DNA from: Eubacteriales bacterium | GTDB taxonomy: Bacteria > Bacillota > Clostridia > Lachnospirales > Lachnospiraceae | DNA length: 64,000 bases | Assembly (NCBI GenBank): GCA_030536555.1 | Contig: JAUNPU010000012.1 | Coordinates: forward strand, 50,029-114,028 | Direction: 5' to 3' | In this document: positions 1-9,700 of the stretch, piece by piece | Layout: the number at the start of each line of letters is the position of its first letter | Numbering within the stretch: the stretch's first letter is position 1 | Translations under genes and position numbers: made by a program | Notes under the pieces: model-generated | Told to the model about the DNA's origin: nothing | Seen by the model: only the letters and a program-made list of their open reading frames with translations | Database searches by the model: none

Positions 1-644
1 ATCTGCTCGATGACGCCGTGGTTCATGATGGCAACCTTGTCAGAGATTGCAAAGCACTCCTCCTGGTCATGGGTAACGTAGATTGCGGTAAATCCGAACT
101 TCTGCTGCAGGCGGCGGATCTCAACACGCATCTTCACACGCAGCTTTGCGTCCAGATTACTTAAGGGCTCGTCAAGGAGCAGCAGGTCCGGCTTGATCAC
201 CAGTGCTCTCGCCAGCGCCACACGCTGTCTCTGACCGCCGGACATTTCCTTGGGATAGCGGTTCTCAAAGCCCTTTAAGTCAACGGTCTCCAGCATCTCC
301 ATGACTTCTTTTCTGATCTGATCCTGCGGCATCTTTCTCATCTTCAGACCAAATGCCACGTTGTCAAATACGGTCATGTGCGGAAACAGTGCGTAGCTCT
401 GGAACACGAAACCGAAGTTTCTCTTATTCAGCGGAACCTGGGTGTAATCCTTGCCGTCGAAGATGAACTTGCCGTCGATGGGATTGGAGAATCCTGCAAT
501 CAGACGGAGGGTGGTGGTCTTACCGCATCCGCTGGAACCAAGAAGAGACACCAGCTCGCCCTTCTCCACCTGGAAATTCAGGTCTTTTAAAATAATATTC
601 TTGTCATAACCTGCAGTGATATTCTGCAATTCTAAAAGTGCCAT
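1..644 (-). CDS. ABC importer ATP-binding protein, PotA-like (3' end cut by window edge)
   Basis: ATPase of a binding-protein-dependent importer that acts at the inner face of the membrane and powers the permease encoded just upstream. Seen: it starts with MALLELQNITAGYD, Walker A GSSGCGKT lies at residues 36-43, the signature is MSGGQRQR, Walker B is LLLLDEP followed by SNLDAKLR, and the H-loop is YVTHDQEE. An AAAGGAG ribosome binding site precedes the ATG. The C-terminus, including any TOBE domain, lies beyond position 1. It follows the permease by about 60 bp, so the two are one operon. The family suits polyamine, thiamine, iron or similar solutes; the substrate cannot be told here. Confidence 0.9.
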   Translation of the reverse strand, partial: MALLELQNITAGYDKNIILKDLNFQVEKGELVSLLGSSGCGKTTTLRLIAGFSNPIDGKFIFDGKDYTQVPLNKRNFGFVFQSYALFPHMTVFDNVAFGLKMRKMPQDQIRKEVMEMLETVDLKGFENRYPKEMSGGQRQRVALARALVIKPDLLLLDEPLSNLDAKLRVKMRVEIRRLQQKFGFTAIYVTHDQEECFAISDKVAIMNHGVIEQ

Positions 645-705
645 TTCGTTCTCCTTTATCTCTCACATCCGCAGCTGTCAGGCTCTGCGGAGTCATGCCA
701 ACGTA

Positions 706-1539
706 TTACAGGGTCGGGTTCAGCTTCCGGCTCACCGCATTGATGCCGCTGGAAACCAGAATCGTCACCACGATCATCACCACTGCCACCACAGATGCCT
801 GCTCCCAGTCGCCAAGGGACATGGCCTGCTGATAGATCATCGTGGCAAGTACGCGGGTATCCGTGCCGCCTAAAAGCTGCGGGGTCGTGTATGCCGTCAG
901 ACAGCCGGTAAATACCAGCACGCTTCCGGTCACCAGTCCCGGAATACTCAGCGGCAGAATCACATGGCGGAAGGTCGCCGCCTTGGACGCGCCCAGGTTG
1001 CCTGCCGCCAGATTCAGATCCTCGGAAATGTTATCCATGACACCGATCAGGGACAGAATCATCAGAGGCAGGAACAGCTGAATAAATCCGACAACCATGG
1101 AAAACTCGTTATAAAGCAGACTGATCGGCTTATTGACAATGCCGCTCTGCACCAGCAGGTTGTTGACAAAGCCCTTCTTGCCCAGAATCACCATCCAGCT
1201 GAAGGAACGGATGACCGGGCTGGTAAACATGGGGAATACCGCCAGTGCCATCAGCATCCCCTTATTCTTGGAATATTTGGAAATGTAGTAGGCCGTCGGG
1301 AATCCAAGCGCCGCACATACAGCCGTACTGATCAGGCTCAGACGGATACTTCTCCAGAATACCTGCTTAAAATAGGTGCTCTCCAGCAGGGAAAAATACT
1401 TCGCCAGCGAAAAGCTTCCGCTCTCATTGAAAAACGTCTTGAGAATCAGGGAAAACAGCGGAATCAGCATAAATACTGCGAGAAACAGGCAGCCCGGCAG
1501 AATGAACAGCCAGTAAATCTTCGTCTTTTTTTCCAGCAA
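706..1539 (-). CDS. ABC transporter permease, PotB/CysT type
   Basis: Inner-membrane permease of the same importer, about 277 aa with six predicted membrane segments. The EAA loop that contacts the ATPase reads NLGASKAATFRHVILPLSIP, which is diagnostic of binding-protein-dependent permeases of the PotB class. There is no ATG start. TTG codons occur at 1549-1551 and 1537-1539, and an in-frame stop lies just upstream. The second TTG has AAAGG at a workable distance (about 11 nt) while the first sits directly against it, so 1539 is preferred. A second permease (PotC type) and a binding protein are expected beyond the window. Neighbouring enzymes do not clearly reveal the substrate. Confidence 0.88.
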   Translation of the reverse strand: MLEKKTKIYWLFILPGCLFLAVFMLIPLFSLILKTFFNESGSFSLAKYFSLLESTYFKQVFWRSIRLSLISTAVCAALGFPTAYYISKYSKNKGMLMALAVFPMFTSPVIRSFSWMVILGKKGFVNNLLVQSGIVNKPISLLYNEFSMVVGFIQLFLPLMILSLIGVMDNISEDLNLAAGNLGASKAATFRHVILPLSIPGLVTGSVLVFTGCLTAYTTPQLLGGTDTRVLATMIYQQAMSLGDWEQASVVAVVMIVVTILVSSGINAVSRKLNPTL

Positions 1540-1565
1540 TGGTCGTACCAACCTTTCTAACGCGG

Positions 1566-1616
1566 TAAAAAGGGACTTGATTTATAAGTAAATTGCACAC
1601 TTATTAAGAAGTCCCT
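1566..1616 (-). promoter_or_regulatory. Terminator-like leader hairpin before the ABC operon
   Basis: Inverted repeat AGGGACTT (1571-1578) / AAGTCCCT (1609-1616) with an inner TAAGT/ACTTA pair. Read on the minus strand it is followed by a T run at 1566-1570. It lies between the operon promoter (1662-1690) and the first codon of the permease with no room for another promoter, so it could attenuate transcription. It could instead be the terminator of the upstream amidohydrolase transcript, or both. Confidence 0.6.
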
Positions 1617-1661
1617 CTAATGTATCCTGCGTTTATTATTTCTTGTTCTTATAATACCGAT

Positions 1662-1690
1662 AACATAACATTTTTGTCACAAAATGTCAA
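1662..1690 (-). promoter_or_regulatory. Sigma-A promoter for the ABC operon
   Basis: Minus strand: -35 TTGACA (1685-1690), 17-bp spacer, -10 TATGTT (1662-1667). It is the best promoter match between the amidohydrolase stop and the permease, and implies a leader of roughly 100 nt that contains the hairpin at 1566-1616. Confidence 0.7.
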
Positions 1691-1756
1691 CCGGGTTTTA
1701 CCTGAATTTGATACTGAATTTACATTTTTTGTAACTGATGTACCGCTGCTTTTTGC

Positions 1757-3088
1757 TTACAGCATATCGCTGTATTTCTCTGCATGCGCGCGGAATGCTG
1801 GCATCGCTGCCTCCAGCTTTCTGCGCTCTTCTGCCACATCTGCATGCAGCAGCTTATGTCCCTCGACCAGCTGGCGTCCCGCCACCCACACGCTGTCCAC
1901 GTTGGAGGCGTTGGCGGAATAGACGATGGCAGAATAAGGATTGTAAACCGGGAACATGTTGACCGATTCCGTCTCAATGAGAACCAGATCCGCCTGCATG
2001 CCCGGCTCGATGGAGCCAAGACTTTCCTCCTCGCCGAACACCCGCGCACCGCCCATGGTGCCAAGCTCCACGATCTCATCCGCTGTCATCACGCCGCGGC
2101 TGTGATACTTTGTCTTCTGGGCGGAGGCAATCATCTTGAACTGGGTGAACAGATCCAGGGTATTGCCGGAGGATGGGCCGTCGGTGCCGACTCCCACAGT
2201 CACCCCTGCTTTCCGCATATCCAGAACCGGGCACACGCCCTTGCCGCCCTTGGTATTGGCGCCGACGCAGTGCGCCACCTTCGTATCCGTCTCTGCAAAC
2301 AGTTCGATGTCGTGATCCGTCGCATGGATGCAGTGAGCCGCAATGGTCTTCGGTCCCAGCACACCCAGATCATACAGAAATTCAATGGGAGTCTGGTCAT
2401 AGGTTTCCCTGAAAAGCGTCATTTCATAATCCATCTCGCTCACATGCAGGGTGTAGAAGGCATCGTATTTCTGCGCCAGGTCGTATGCCGCCTTCAGCAT
2501 TTCCGGAGAGTTGGTGTTGGTCGCATGAGGCGCCGCCATCGGGTGAATCCGGTCATGGTTCTTCCATTTTTTCAACAGCTCCTCACACAAAGCCAGACCG
2601 CTGTAGGGCTCCCTGCCGTCGCAGGTCTCCATGTTGATCACCGTCTCCCCCACCCATGCACGGATTCCCATCTCGTCACAGGCTCTTGCCACCTGATCCT
2701 CGAAATAGTACATGTCCAGCACGGAGGTCACGCCTGCAAGCAGCAGCTCACAGATCGCATAGCGGGATGCCGCGTACACCAGCTCCGGTGTCATCGCCTC
2801 CAGTTCCAGCGGAAACAGGAATCTGCGCAGACGGTCCGGGCAGTCATCCCCCATGGACCGGAACGGAATCATGGGAATGTGACTGTGCACATTGATCATG
2901 CCAGGCATCAGGATGCCGCCTCTGCCGTCGATGCGGCGGTCACCGTTTTCCGGCTTCAGCACATAGGTGCAGGCTCCCTCGCCCGCTGCCAGAATCCTGT
3001 CATCTTCCATCAGCACGTATCCATCCGAAAACACCTGCTTCTCCTGATTCATCGTCACAACCGTCACATGCTCGATTAATGTTTTCAT
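1757..3088 (-). CDS. Amidohydrolase (TRZ/ATZ, MTA/SAH deaminase-like)
   Basis: Metal-dependent cytosolic hydrolase or deaminase, about 443 aa, of the family that includes S-adenosylhomocysteine/methylthioadenosine deaminases, chlorohydrolases and guanine deaminases. Seen: the metal-binding H-x-H in NVHSHIP (about residues 68-70), later ligand segments LHVSEMD and AHCIHATDHD, and a TDGPSSGNT aspartate motif, in the family order. A longer reading from 3124 exists, but AAAAAGGAG fits the ATG at 3088 (MKTLIEHV). It follows the CLC gene by about 40 bp and may share its transcript. The substrate is not determined by sequence alone; a deaminase acting on a purine or modified nucleoside is the usual role. 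Confidence 0.82.
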   Translation of the reverse strand: MKTLIEHVTVVTMNQEKQVFSDGYVLMEDDRILAAGEGACTYVLKPENGDRRIDGRGGILMPGMINVHSHIPMIPFRSMGDDCPDRLRRFLFPLELEAMTPELVYAASRYAICELLLAGVTSVLDMYYFEDQVARACDEMGIRAWVGETVINMETCDGREPYSGLALCEELLKKWKNHDRIHPMAAPHATNTNSPEMLKAAYDLAQKYDAFYTLHVSEMDYEMTLFRETYDQTPIEFLYDLGVLGPKTIAAHCIHATDHDIELFAETDTKVAHCVGANTKGGKGVCPVLDMRKAGVTVGVGTDGPSSGNTLDLFTQFKMIASAQKTKYHSRGVMTADEIVELGTMGGARVFGEEESLGSIEPGMQADLVLIETESVNMFPVYNPYSAIVYSANASNVDSVWVAGRQLVEGHKLLHADVAEERRKLEAAMPAFRAHAEKYSDML

Positions 3089-3128
3089 AGAGCTCATATC
3101 TCCTTTTTCAAAGCTTCCCGCCACCCGC

Positions 3129-4391
3129 TCAATTCGACTTCCGGTTAATATACTCCGTCCTGATTTTGGAATACACGAACTTCTGGCTGCTGTACAGTCC
3201 GTAATATCCGGACAACGTAAAGCTCACCGCCACAGCGATGGCATAGTAGGGCATCGCCTCGAAGCCGAACAGCTCAAATGCCAGAAATACCGTGGAAATC
3301 GGGCAGTTGGTCACGCTGACGAACAGTGACGCCATGCCCACCGCGCTGCAAAGACCCACCGGCATGCCGGTCAGGGCTGCAATCAGATAACCGAAGGTGG
3401 CGCCCACGCACAGAGCCGGGACGATCTCGCCGCCCTTAAAGCCGGCACCCAGCGCCACGGCGGTAAATACAATCTTCATCAGAAATGCATAGTAAGGAAC
3501 GCTCTCCCCCTCGAAACACCGCTCGATCAGATGCATACCGCTGCCATTGTAGTAGCGGCTCTTGAAGATCAGGGTCAGTGCGATGAAGATCACGCTTCCT
3601 GCCAGCACCCGGATATAGGGATTGGGGAAATACTTTCTGTAACAGTGTCCGCTCTTATGGAGCGTGGTACACATCAGGATTCCCACGCAGGCGCACAGCA
3701 TGCCCAGAAGCACTGCCAGTGCTGCCCCCTGAATGCCAAACTCCGGCACCAGTCCCACCTCAAAGTGGTCCGGCACCAGCCCCATCCGCCCGGACACTGC
3801 CGCGCCGATGAAGGATGCAAACAGGCAGGGAACCAGCGCCGCATAGTACATGACTCCGATGCTGACCACCTCCATGGAGAAGACGCCTGCTGCCAGCGGG
3901 GTGCCAAACAGTGCGGAAAAGCAGGCGCTCATACCGCACATGACCGCAATCTTCTTGTCCTTTTCATCCAGACGGATGACCTTGCCAATCAGATTGCCCA
4001 GACTTCCTCCCAGCTGCAGCGCCGCCCCTTCCCGGCCGGCCGATGCACTGACACAGTGGCTCAGGACTGTAGCCGCAAAGATCAGGGGACCGGTCGCCAC
4101 GGTGACCTCCTCCTGGGACGAGATCGCCTCCAGCACCATATCCGTGCCCCGGTTCTTCTCCTCGTGAGCCACCCGGTACAACGCCACGATCACAAGACCT
4201 GCCACCGGCATCAGAAATACCACCTGCGGATGTCCCGTCCACAGCTTCGTGACAAATGATACACATTTGCCAAATACCCCGCCTGCCAGACCCACGATCA
4301 GACCAATAAATCCGGAGATCAGCGTCCATTTCAGAAAATAGTGAATGTTCTGCATCAGGGGGGCATTTCTCTCATACGTTTTCATACCCAT
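3129..4391 (-). CDS. CLC-family anion channel/antiporter
   Basis: Membrane protein of 420 aa with about ten hydrophobic segments. It keeps the CLC gating-glutamate motif as GREGAALQLGG and the second pore motif as GFKGGEIVPALCVG. The canonical first motif GSGIP is not visible; the corresponding stretch reads KNRGTDMV. That places it nearer the sycA-like/EriC-F branch, some members of which export fluoride, but the residues that decide F- versus Cl- selectivity cannot be settled by eye. It has no cytosolic CBS domains. AGAGGCGG precedes ATG. It lies 12 bp after ilvA and about 40 bp before the amidohydrolase, so probably in one transcript. No fluoride riboswitch is possible in so short a gap. 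Confidence 0.85.
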   Translation of the reverse strand: MGMKTYERNAPLMQNIHYFLKWTLISGFIGLIVGLAGGVFGKCVSFVTKLWTGHPQVVFLMPVAGLVIVALYRVAHEEKNRGTDMVLEAISSQEEVTVATGPLIFAATVLSHCVSASAGREGAALQLGGSLGNLIGKVIRLDEKDKKIAVMCGMSACFSALFGTPLAAGVFSMEVVSIGVMYYAALVPCLFASFIGAAVSGRMGLVPDHFEVGLVPEFGIQGAALAVLLGMLCACVGILMCTTLHKSGHCYRKYFPNPYIRVLAGSVIFIALTLIFKSRYYNGSGMHLIERCFEGESVPYYAFLMKIVFTAVALGAGFKGGEIVPALCVGATFGYLIAALTGMPVGLCSAVGMASLFVSVTNCPISTVFLAFELFGFEAMPYYAIAVAVSFTLSGYYGLYSSQKFVYSKIRTEYINRKSN

Positions 4392-4403
4392 AATATCCGC
4401 CTC

Positions 4404-5636
4404 TTAGTCCGTGTAGGTTCCCTTGGACTTTACCAGCTTCGGACGATATCCGGCATCATTCAGCGCCTGCACGATCCGGTTCTTGTGCTCGGTTCCCTCT
4501 GCCTCCAGGGTGATCCGCAGCTCCACAGCCGCATTACGGTTGATGCTGATGAACTGGTTGTGCTCCAGCTTGATCACATTGCCCCGCTCGTCAGCCAGCA
4601 GCGCGGACACCTTTGCCAGCTCGCCCGGCTTGTCCGGAAGCAGCACCGATACGGTGAAAATACGGTCTCTCTGGATCAGACCATGCTGTACCACAGAGGA
4701 CATGGTGATCACATCCATGTTGCCGCCGCTTAAAATGGAGACGATTTTCTTCTTCTGCACGTCCATATGCTTTAAGGCAGCCACGGTCAGAAGACCGGAA
4801 TTCTCCACGATCATCTTGTGATTTTCCACCATATCCAGGAATGCCACAATCAGCTCCGAGTCATCCACGGTGATGATGTCATCCACATTCTGCTGAATGT
4901 AGGGGAACAGCTTCTCGCCCGGACGCTTCACAGCCGTGCCGTCTGCGATGGTGTTGACTGACGGAAGGGTCACCACATGTCCCTGCTTTAAGGATTCCTG
5001 CATGCAGTTTGCCCCTGCCGGCTCCACGCCGATGACCTTGATCTTCGGATTCAGCAGCTTTGCCAGAGTGGACACGCCGGTGCACAGACCGCCGCCGCCG
5101 ATGGGAACCAGAATGTAATCCACCGTCGGCAGCTCCTTGATGATCTCCATGGCGATGGTACCCTGTCCCGTAGCCACATCCAGATCGTCAAAAGGATGCA
5201 CGAAGGTGTATCCGTGCTCCTCCGCCAGCTTGTAGGCATAGTCGCATGCCTCGTCAAATACATTGCCCTGCAGCACCACCTCCGCGCCGTAGCTTCTGGT
5301 GCGGTTTACCTTCATAAGCGGTGTTGTGGTCGGCATGACGATAGTCGCCTTGATACCTGCCAGCTTCGCCGCATAAGCCACGCCCTGGGCATGGTTGCCG
5401 GCGGATGCGGTGATCAGCCCGCGCTGCTTCTCCTCATCAGTCAGGGTGCTGATCTTGTAGTAAGCCCCCCGCACCTTGTAAGCGCCGGTATACTGCATAT
5501 TTTCCGGTTTTAAGTATATCTTGTTGCCGGTCATAGCGGAAAAATACTCGCTGTAGACCAGCTTGGTCTCCTGTGTGACCTTCTGGACCTCTTCCGATGC
5601 TTCCTCAAATTTCTCTAAAGTCAGTTCCTCTGCCAT
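4404..5636 (-). CDS. ilvA: Threonine ammonia-lyase with C-terminal ACT domain
   Basis: PLP enzyme converting threonine to 2-oxobutanoate and ammonia, the entry to isoleucine synthesis or threonine fermentation. It has 410 aa, the usual length of the single-ACT form. The PLP lysine lies in TGAYKVRGAYYKI, the glycine-rich phosphate-binding loop in VPIGGGGLCTG, and the ACT regulatory domain starts near TVSVLLPDKPGELAKV. An open frame continues upstream to 5783, but it runs through the 47-bp tandem repeats and is not real coding. AGAGGATAAGACT before the ATG at 5636 (MAEELTLEKF) sets the start. It lies downstream of ftsY on the same strand. Confidence 0.93.
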   Translation of the reverse strand: MAEELTLEKFEEASEEVQKVTQETKLVYSEYFSAMTGNKIYLKPENMQYTGAYKVRGAYYKISTLTDEEKQRGLITASAGNHAQGVAYAAKLAGIKATIVMPTTTPLMKVNRTRSYGAEVVLQGNVFDEACDYAYKLAEEHGYTFVHPFDDLDVATGQGTIAMEIIKELPTVDYILVPIGGGGLCTGVSTLAKLLNPKIKVIGVEPAGANCMQESLKQGHVVTLPSVNTIADGTAVKRPGEKLFPYIQQNVDDIITVDDSELIVAFLDMVENHKMIVENSGLLTVAALKHMDVQKKKIVSILSGGNMDVITMSSVVQHGLIQRDRIFTVSVLLPDKPGELAKVSALLADERGNVIKLEHNQFISINRNAAVELRITLEAEGTEHKNRIVQALNDAGYRPKLVKSKGTYTD

Positions 5637-5676
5637 AGTCTTATCCTCTTTTCGCTGTATTCTGTCGCTCCTGCGG

Positions 5677-5826
5677 CATTGCGCCGCAAGCCTGCCTGTC
5701 TCTGCTGTCTGTCCTTCTCCCGGCATTGCGCCGCAAGCCCGCCTGTCTCTGCTGTCCGTCCTTCTCCCTGCATTACGCCGCAAGCCTGCCTGTCTCTGCT
5801 GTCTGTCCTTCTTCCGACATTACGCC
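5677..5826. repeat. 47-bp minisatellite between ilvA and ftsY
   Basis: Three complete 47-bp units begin at 5677, 5724 and 5771, and a partial fourth begins at 5818, overlapping the ftsY stop codon. The units differ at only a few positions. Each carries the near-palindrome TTGCGCCGCAA (TTACGCCGCAA in the third). The 47-bp period is not a multiple of three, so the array is not a protein repeat. The array begins inside the end of ftsY, which suggests that the gene tail seeded the duplication. Confidence 0.9.
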
Positions 5827-6761
5827 TGCTCCCCGGTCTGGAACAGTGCATTGACGAAATCATCCGAATTGAACTTCTGCAGGTCGTCGATCTTCTCACC
5901 CACGCCCACATACTTCACCGGGATGCCAAGCTCGGACTGGATTGCCACGGCGATGCCGCCCTTGGCAGTTCCGTCCAGCTTCGTCAGGATGATGCCGGTG
6001 ATATCCGCCACCTCCATGAACTGCTTCGCCTGCGCCAGTGCATTCTGTCCGGTGGTTCCGTCCAGCACCACCAGGGTCTCACGGTAGGCGCCCGGATACT
6101 CCTTGTCGATGATCCGGTTGATCTTCTTAAGCTCCTCCATCAGGTTCTTCTTGTTGTGAAGACGGCCTGCGGTATCACAAATCAGCACGTCCGCATGGCG
6201 GGACTTGGCTGCTGCCACCGCGTCATAGATCACCGCTGCCGGGTCAGAGCCCTCCTGCTGGGCGATGATCTCCACACCGGCACGGTTGGACCACTCGGTC
6301 AGCTGCTCGATGGCTGCCGCGCGGAAGGTGTCCGCCGCCGCCAGAATGACCTTCTTGCCGTCATCCTTCAGCTGTCCTGCCAGCTTGCCCACGGAGGTGG
6401 TCTTGCCCACGCCATTGACGCCGATCACCAGCACCACGGAGGTGCGGTTCTCGAACTCGTAGGCATTGTCCCCCAGGTTCATCTGATCCTTGATGGAGTC
6501 GATCAGCAGCTGCTTGCACTCGGACGGCTCCTTGATGTGCTGCTCCTTCACCCGCTTTCTCAAGTCCTCCATAATGGACATGGTGGTCTGGATGCCCAGA
6601 TCGCCCATGATCAGCGTCTCTTCCAGCTCCTCATAGAAATCCTCATCAATAGCAGAAAATCCACTGAAAATGGAATCCATGCCGGATACGATGTTATCTC
6701 TTGTCTTGGTCAGCCCCTGAACCAGTCGGCTGAAAAATCCTTTTTTCTTCTTCTCTTCCAT
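5820..6761 (-). CDS. ftsY: Signal recognition particle receptor FtsY
   Basis: SRP receptor GTPase at the inner membrane that docks ribosome-SRP complexes to the Sec translocon. The protein is 313 aa: a short basic N-terminus ([13 protein letters not shown]) instead of the long acidic A domain of E. coli, then N and G domains. Seen: G1 [24 protein letters not shown], and [16 protein letters not shown] five bases before the ATG at 6761 fixes the start; 6782 is only an open-frame extension overlapping smc. It lies 10 bp after smc in the standard rnc-smc-ftsY order. The last residues overlap the first bases of the 47-bp repeat array. Confidence 0.97.
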   Translation of the reverse strand: MEEKKKKGFFSRLVQGLTKTRDNIVSGMDSIFSGFSAIDEDFYEELEETLIMGDLGIQTTMSIMEDLRKRVKEQHIKEPSECKQLLIDSIKDQMNLGDNAYEFENRTSVVLVIGVNGVGKTTSVGKLAGQLKDDGKKVILAAADTFRAAAIEQLTEWSNRAGVEIIAQQEGSDPAAVIYDAVAAAKSRHADVLICDTAGRLHNKKNLMEELKKINRIIDKEYPGAYRETLVVLDGTTGQNALAQAKQFMEVADITGIILTKLDGTAKGGIAVAIQSELGIPVKYVGVGEKIDDLQKFNSDDFVNALFQTGEQA

Positions 6762-6771
6762 ATGATCCTCC

Positions 6772-9700
6772 CTATTCCTCAAGCTGATTCTCGATCAGGT
6801 TGACGGATACCAGTGTGGACACGCCCTTCTCCTGCATGGTAATACCATACAGACGGTCAGACGCCACCATGGTGCCCCGTCGGTGTGTGATCACGATAAA
6901 CTGTGTATTCTGGGTCAGTTTATGTAAATATCCGGCGAACCGGTCTACGTTGGAGTCGTCCAGCGCCGCCTCAATCTCATCTAACAGACAGAAGGGGGAC
7001 GGCTTTAAGTTCTGAATGGCAAATAACAACGCGATGGCTGTCAGCGCCTTCTCTCCACCGGACAGCTGCATCATGTTCTGCAGCTTCTTGCCCGGCGGCT
7101 GGGCGATGATCTGAATGCCCGCCTCCAGAATATCCTCCTCCTGCATCAGCTCCAGCTGACCGTGACCGCCTCCGAACAGCTCCTTAAACACCCGGTCGAA
7201 TTCCTGCCGGATCTCCTTGAACTTCTCCTCGAACTGGCGGCGCATGCCGCTGTCCAGCTCGTCGATGATCTGCCGCAGAGTCTCCTCCGCCTGAATCAGA
7301 TCGTCGTGCTGGGTCTTCATGAACTCGTAGCGCTCGGAGACCTCCTTGTAGTCCTCGATGGCATTCACATTGACATTGCCCAGGGCACGGATGCTGTTCT
7401 TCAACTCGTCGATCCGTCTGCGGATATCTGCCAGCACCGTCATCTCCGGGTTCCGCAGAGGCTCCGCCGTATTGAAGGTCAACTCGTACTCTGACCACAT
7501 ATAGTTGCTCTGGCGCTCTAACTTCTCCTCCAGCTTCTCCCGCTGGCTCTGGAGACGGAACTGCTCCTTATCCAGACGGCTGATGCGCTCAGACAGCTCT
7601 TCCCGCTTTGCAAAGAAGCCCTTCTGCTCCCGGCTCATCTCTTCCTTCCGGGCCGTCTGGGTCTCCAGCTCCGCTGACAGAGTCTCCTTCTGGGCTGCCG
7701 CGTTGGCAATCAGCTCCTGAAGGCGTCCGATCTCCTGGCGCTTTCCTTCGATGATCTGGTCCGAATCGGTGGTTCCCGCAGTCAGGCTCTGAAGCTCCTC
7801 CGTCAGTCTGCGGATCTCCTCCTCCACGCGGTGGATATTCTCCATCACAAAGTCCACCTTCTGCTTAAGACCTGCTGCCTGAAGGCGAATCTCCTCCAGC
7901 TCGTGGGCGGACTTCTCACGGACTGCCCTTGCCTCTTCCATCTGCGCCGTCATCTTCTGGATGTCCGCGTTGGTCTCCTCATTCTGCTGCACCAGTCTGT
8001 CTGTATCCTGATTCAGCAGGCGGCGGCTCTCCTCGATCTCCAGAATCTGCGCCTCCAGCTGCTTGTTTTCCAGCACCAGATCCTGATAGGACTCCCGGAT
8101 ATCATCCCGCTTGTCCTCCAACTGGCTCACATTCATCTCCTGGGTATTCTGAACCAGAGATGCCTGATGGCGCTCATTTTTCAGACGCTCCAGCTCTTCC
8201 CGCTGATTCGTCAACAGCCCCTCGTTGAGGGTCAGCTCCTCCTGAAGCTTGTCCGCTGCCCGGGTCGCCTTCTTACATCCCTCTTCCAACTCCTCCAGCT
8301 CCCGCTTTCTTCCCAGCAGATTGCTGGAATTGCGGAAGGCACCGCCGGTCATGGAACCGCCGGCACTTAACAGCTCGCCTTCCAGCGTTACGATCCGCAG
8401 AGAGTAGCGGAACTTCTTCGCCAGCGCAATGGCGTGGTCGATGGTGTCTGCCACCACCACCCGCCCCAGCAGGTACTTCGCCAGCACCTGATACTCCGGC
8501 GCCACATGAACCAGATCGCTTGCCAGACCGATGACTCCCGGCTCCCGCAGGGCTTCCGGCTTTGAGAAGCCGCCTCCCTGACCGATGCTGGTCAGCGGCA
8601 GGAAGGTCACACGACCGTACTTGTTCTTTTTCAGATACTCAATCAGCTGCTTGGCTGTCTGCTCCGAATCCGTCACCACATTCTGGATGCTGCCTCCAAG
8701 GGCTGTCTCAATGGCGGTCTCATACCGCTTGTCCGTGGTAATCAGGTCTGCAACCACACCGTGGATACCCCGAACCCGGTCCCGGACCTCCATCACCCGG
8801 CGGATGCTGTTGCCGTAGCCGTCATAGCGCTCCGCTAAGTTCCGCAGGGATTCCAGACGGGTGTACGCCGTATGGTACTCCTGCTGCTTTTCATTTAAAT
8901 TCCGGTTCAGACGGCGGACCTCCTGCTCATACCGGGCAAGCTCTGTCTCGCACTCGGTCTGGGCAAGCTGCAGCGCGGTCAGCTGCTCCTTCGCCTGATC
9001 TAACTTCTTCTGTTCTTCCTTTAACTGCTCTTCCTGTACGGACTCATCGCTCTTAAACTTCAAGAGACGCTGGCATACTTCCGAGCGGCGCACCTGCACC
9101 TGCTCAAGCATTGCCTCGTAGCGCTGCTCCTTTGCATTTAAGGACGCCTTCTCATTGAGCCCGGCAATGACGCCTGCCTTCGCCTCCTCAATCCGCTGAT
9201 CCAGCATCATGATGCGCTCGTCATCTCTGCGCAGCTGCTCCTCCGCCACTTCCTGCCTGTCCCGGCTCTCCGCGTGGGCACGGGTGATCCCGGCATTGTC
9301 CGTCTGATAGCTCTCAATCTGCCCCTGCTTCTCGCCGATCTCCGTCTCGATGGTCTGCACACGGGCACTTAAGTGGTCCGCATTCATCTTCTCCGTGTTG
9401 ATCTGCTCGTTCAGCACGTTGATCTGACCTTCCAGATTGCCCTTTAACATCTCCGCCTGATTCACCAGGTTCCGCTTCTCTGTAATCTGAAGCTCTAACT
9501 GGCTCAGCTCCTGCTCCAGACGGTCATACTCACTCTTCTGATGCTCCGACTGAGCGGATGCATCCTCCAGATCGCCGGAGACGATAGCTTCCTTGTCCCC
9601 GACCTCCTTTAACTGCTTCCGGATGCCCTCAGACTCCAGCAAAAACAGGTTCACATCATAGGTCTTAAGCTCTTCCTTCAGACTTAAATACTTCTTCGCC

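Noticed and set aside
706..1560. Several plus-strand open frames opposite the ABC permease
   Set aside because: They are antisense shadows with compositionally odd proteins and no start signals; the minus-strand permease accounts for the region.
5637..5783. N-terminal extension of threonine ammonia-lyase
   Set aside because: It translates the 47-bp tandem repeats; a good ribosome binding site and the family start are at 5636.
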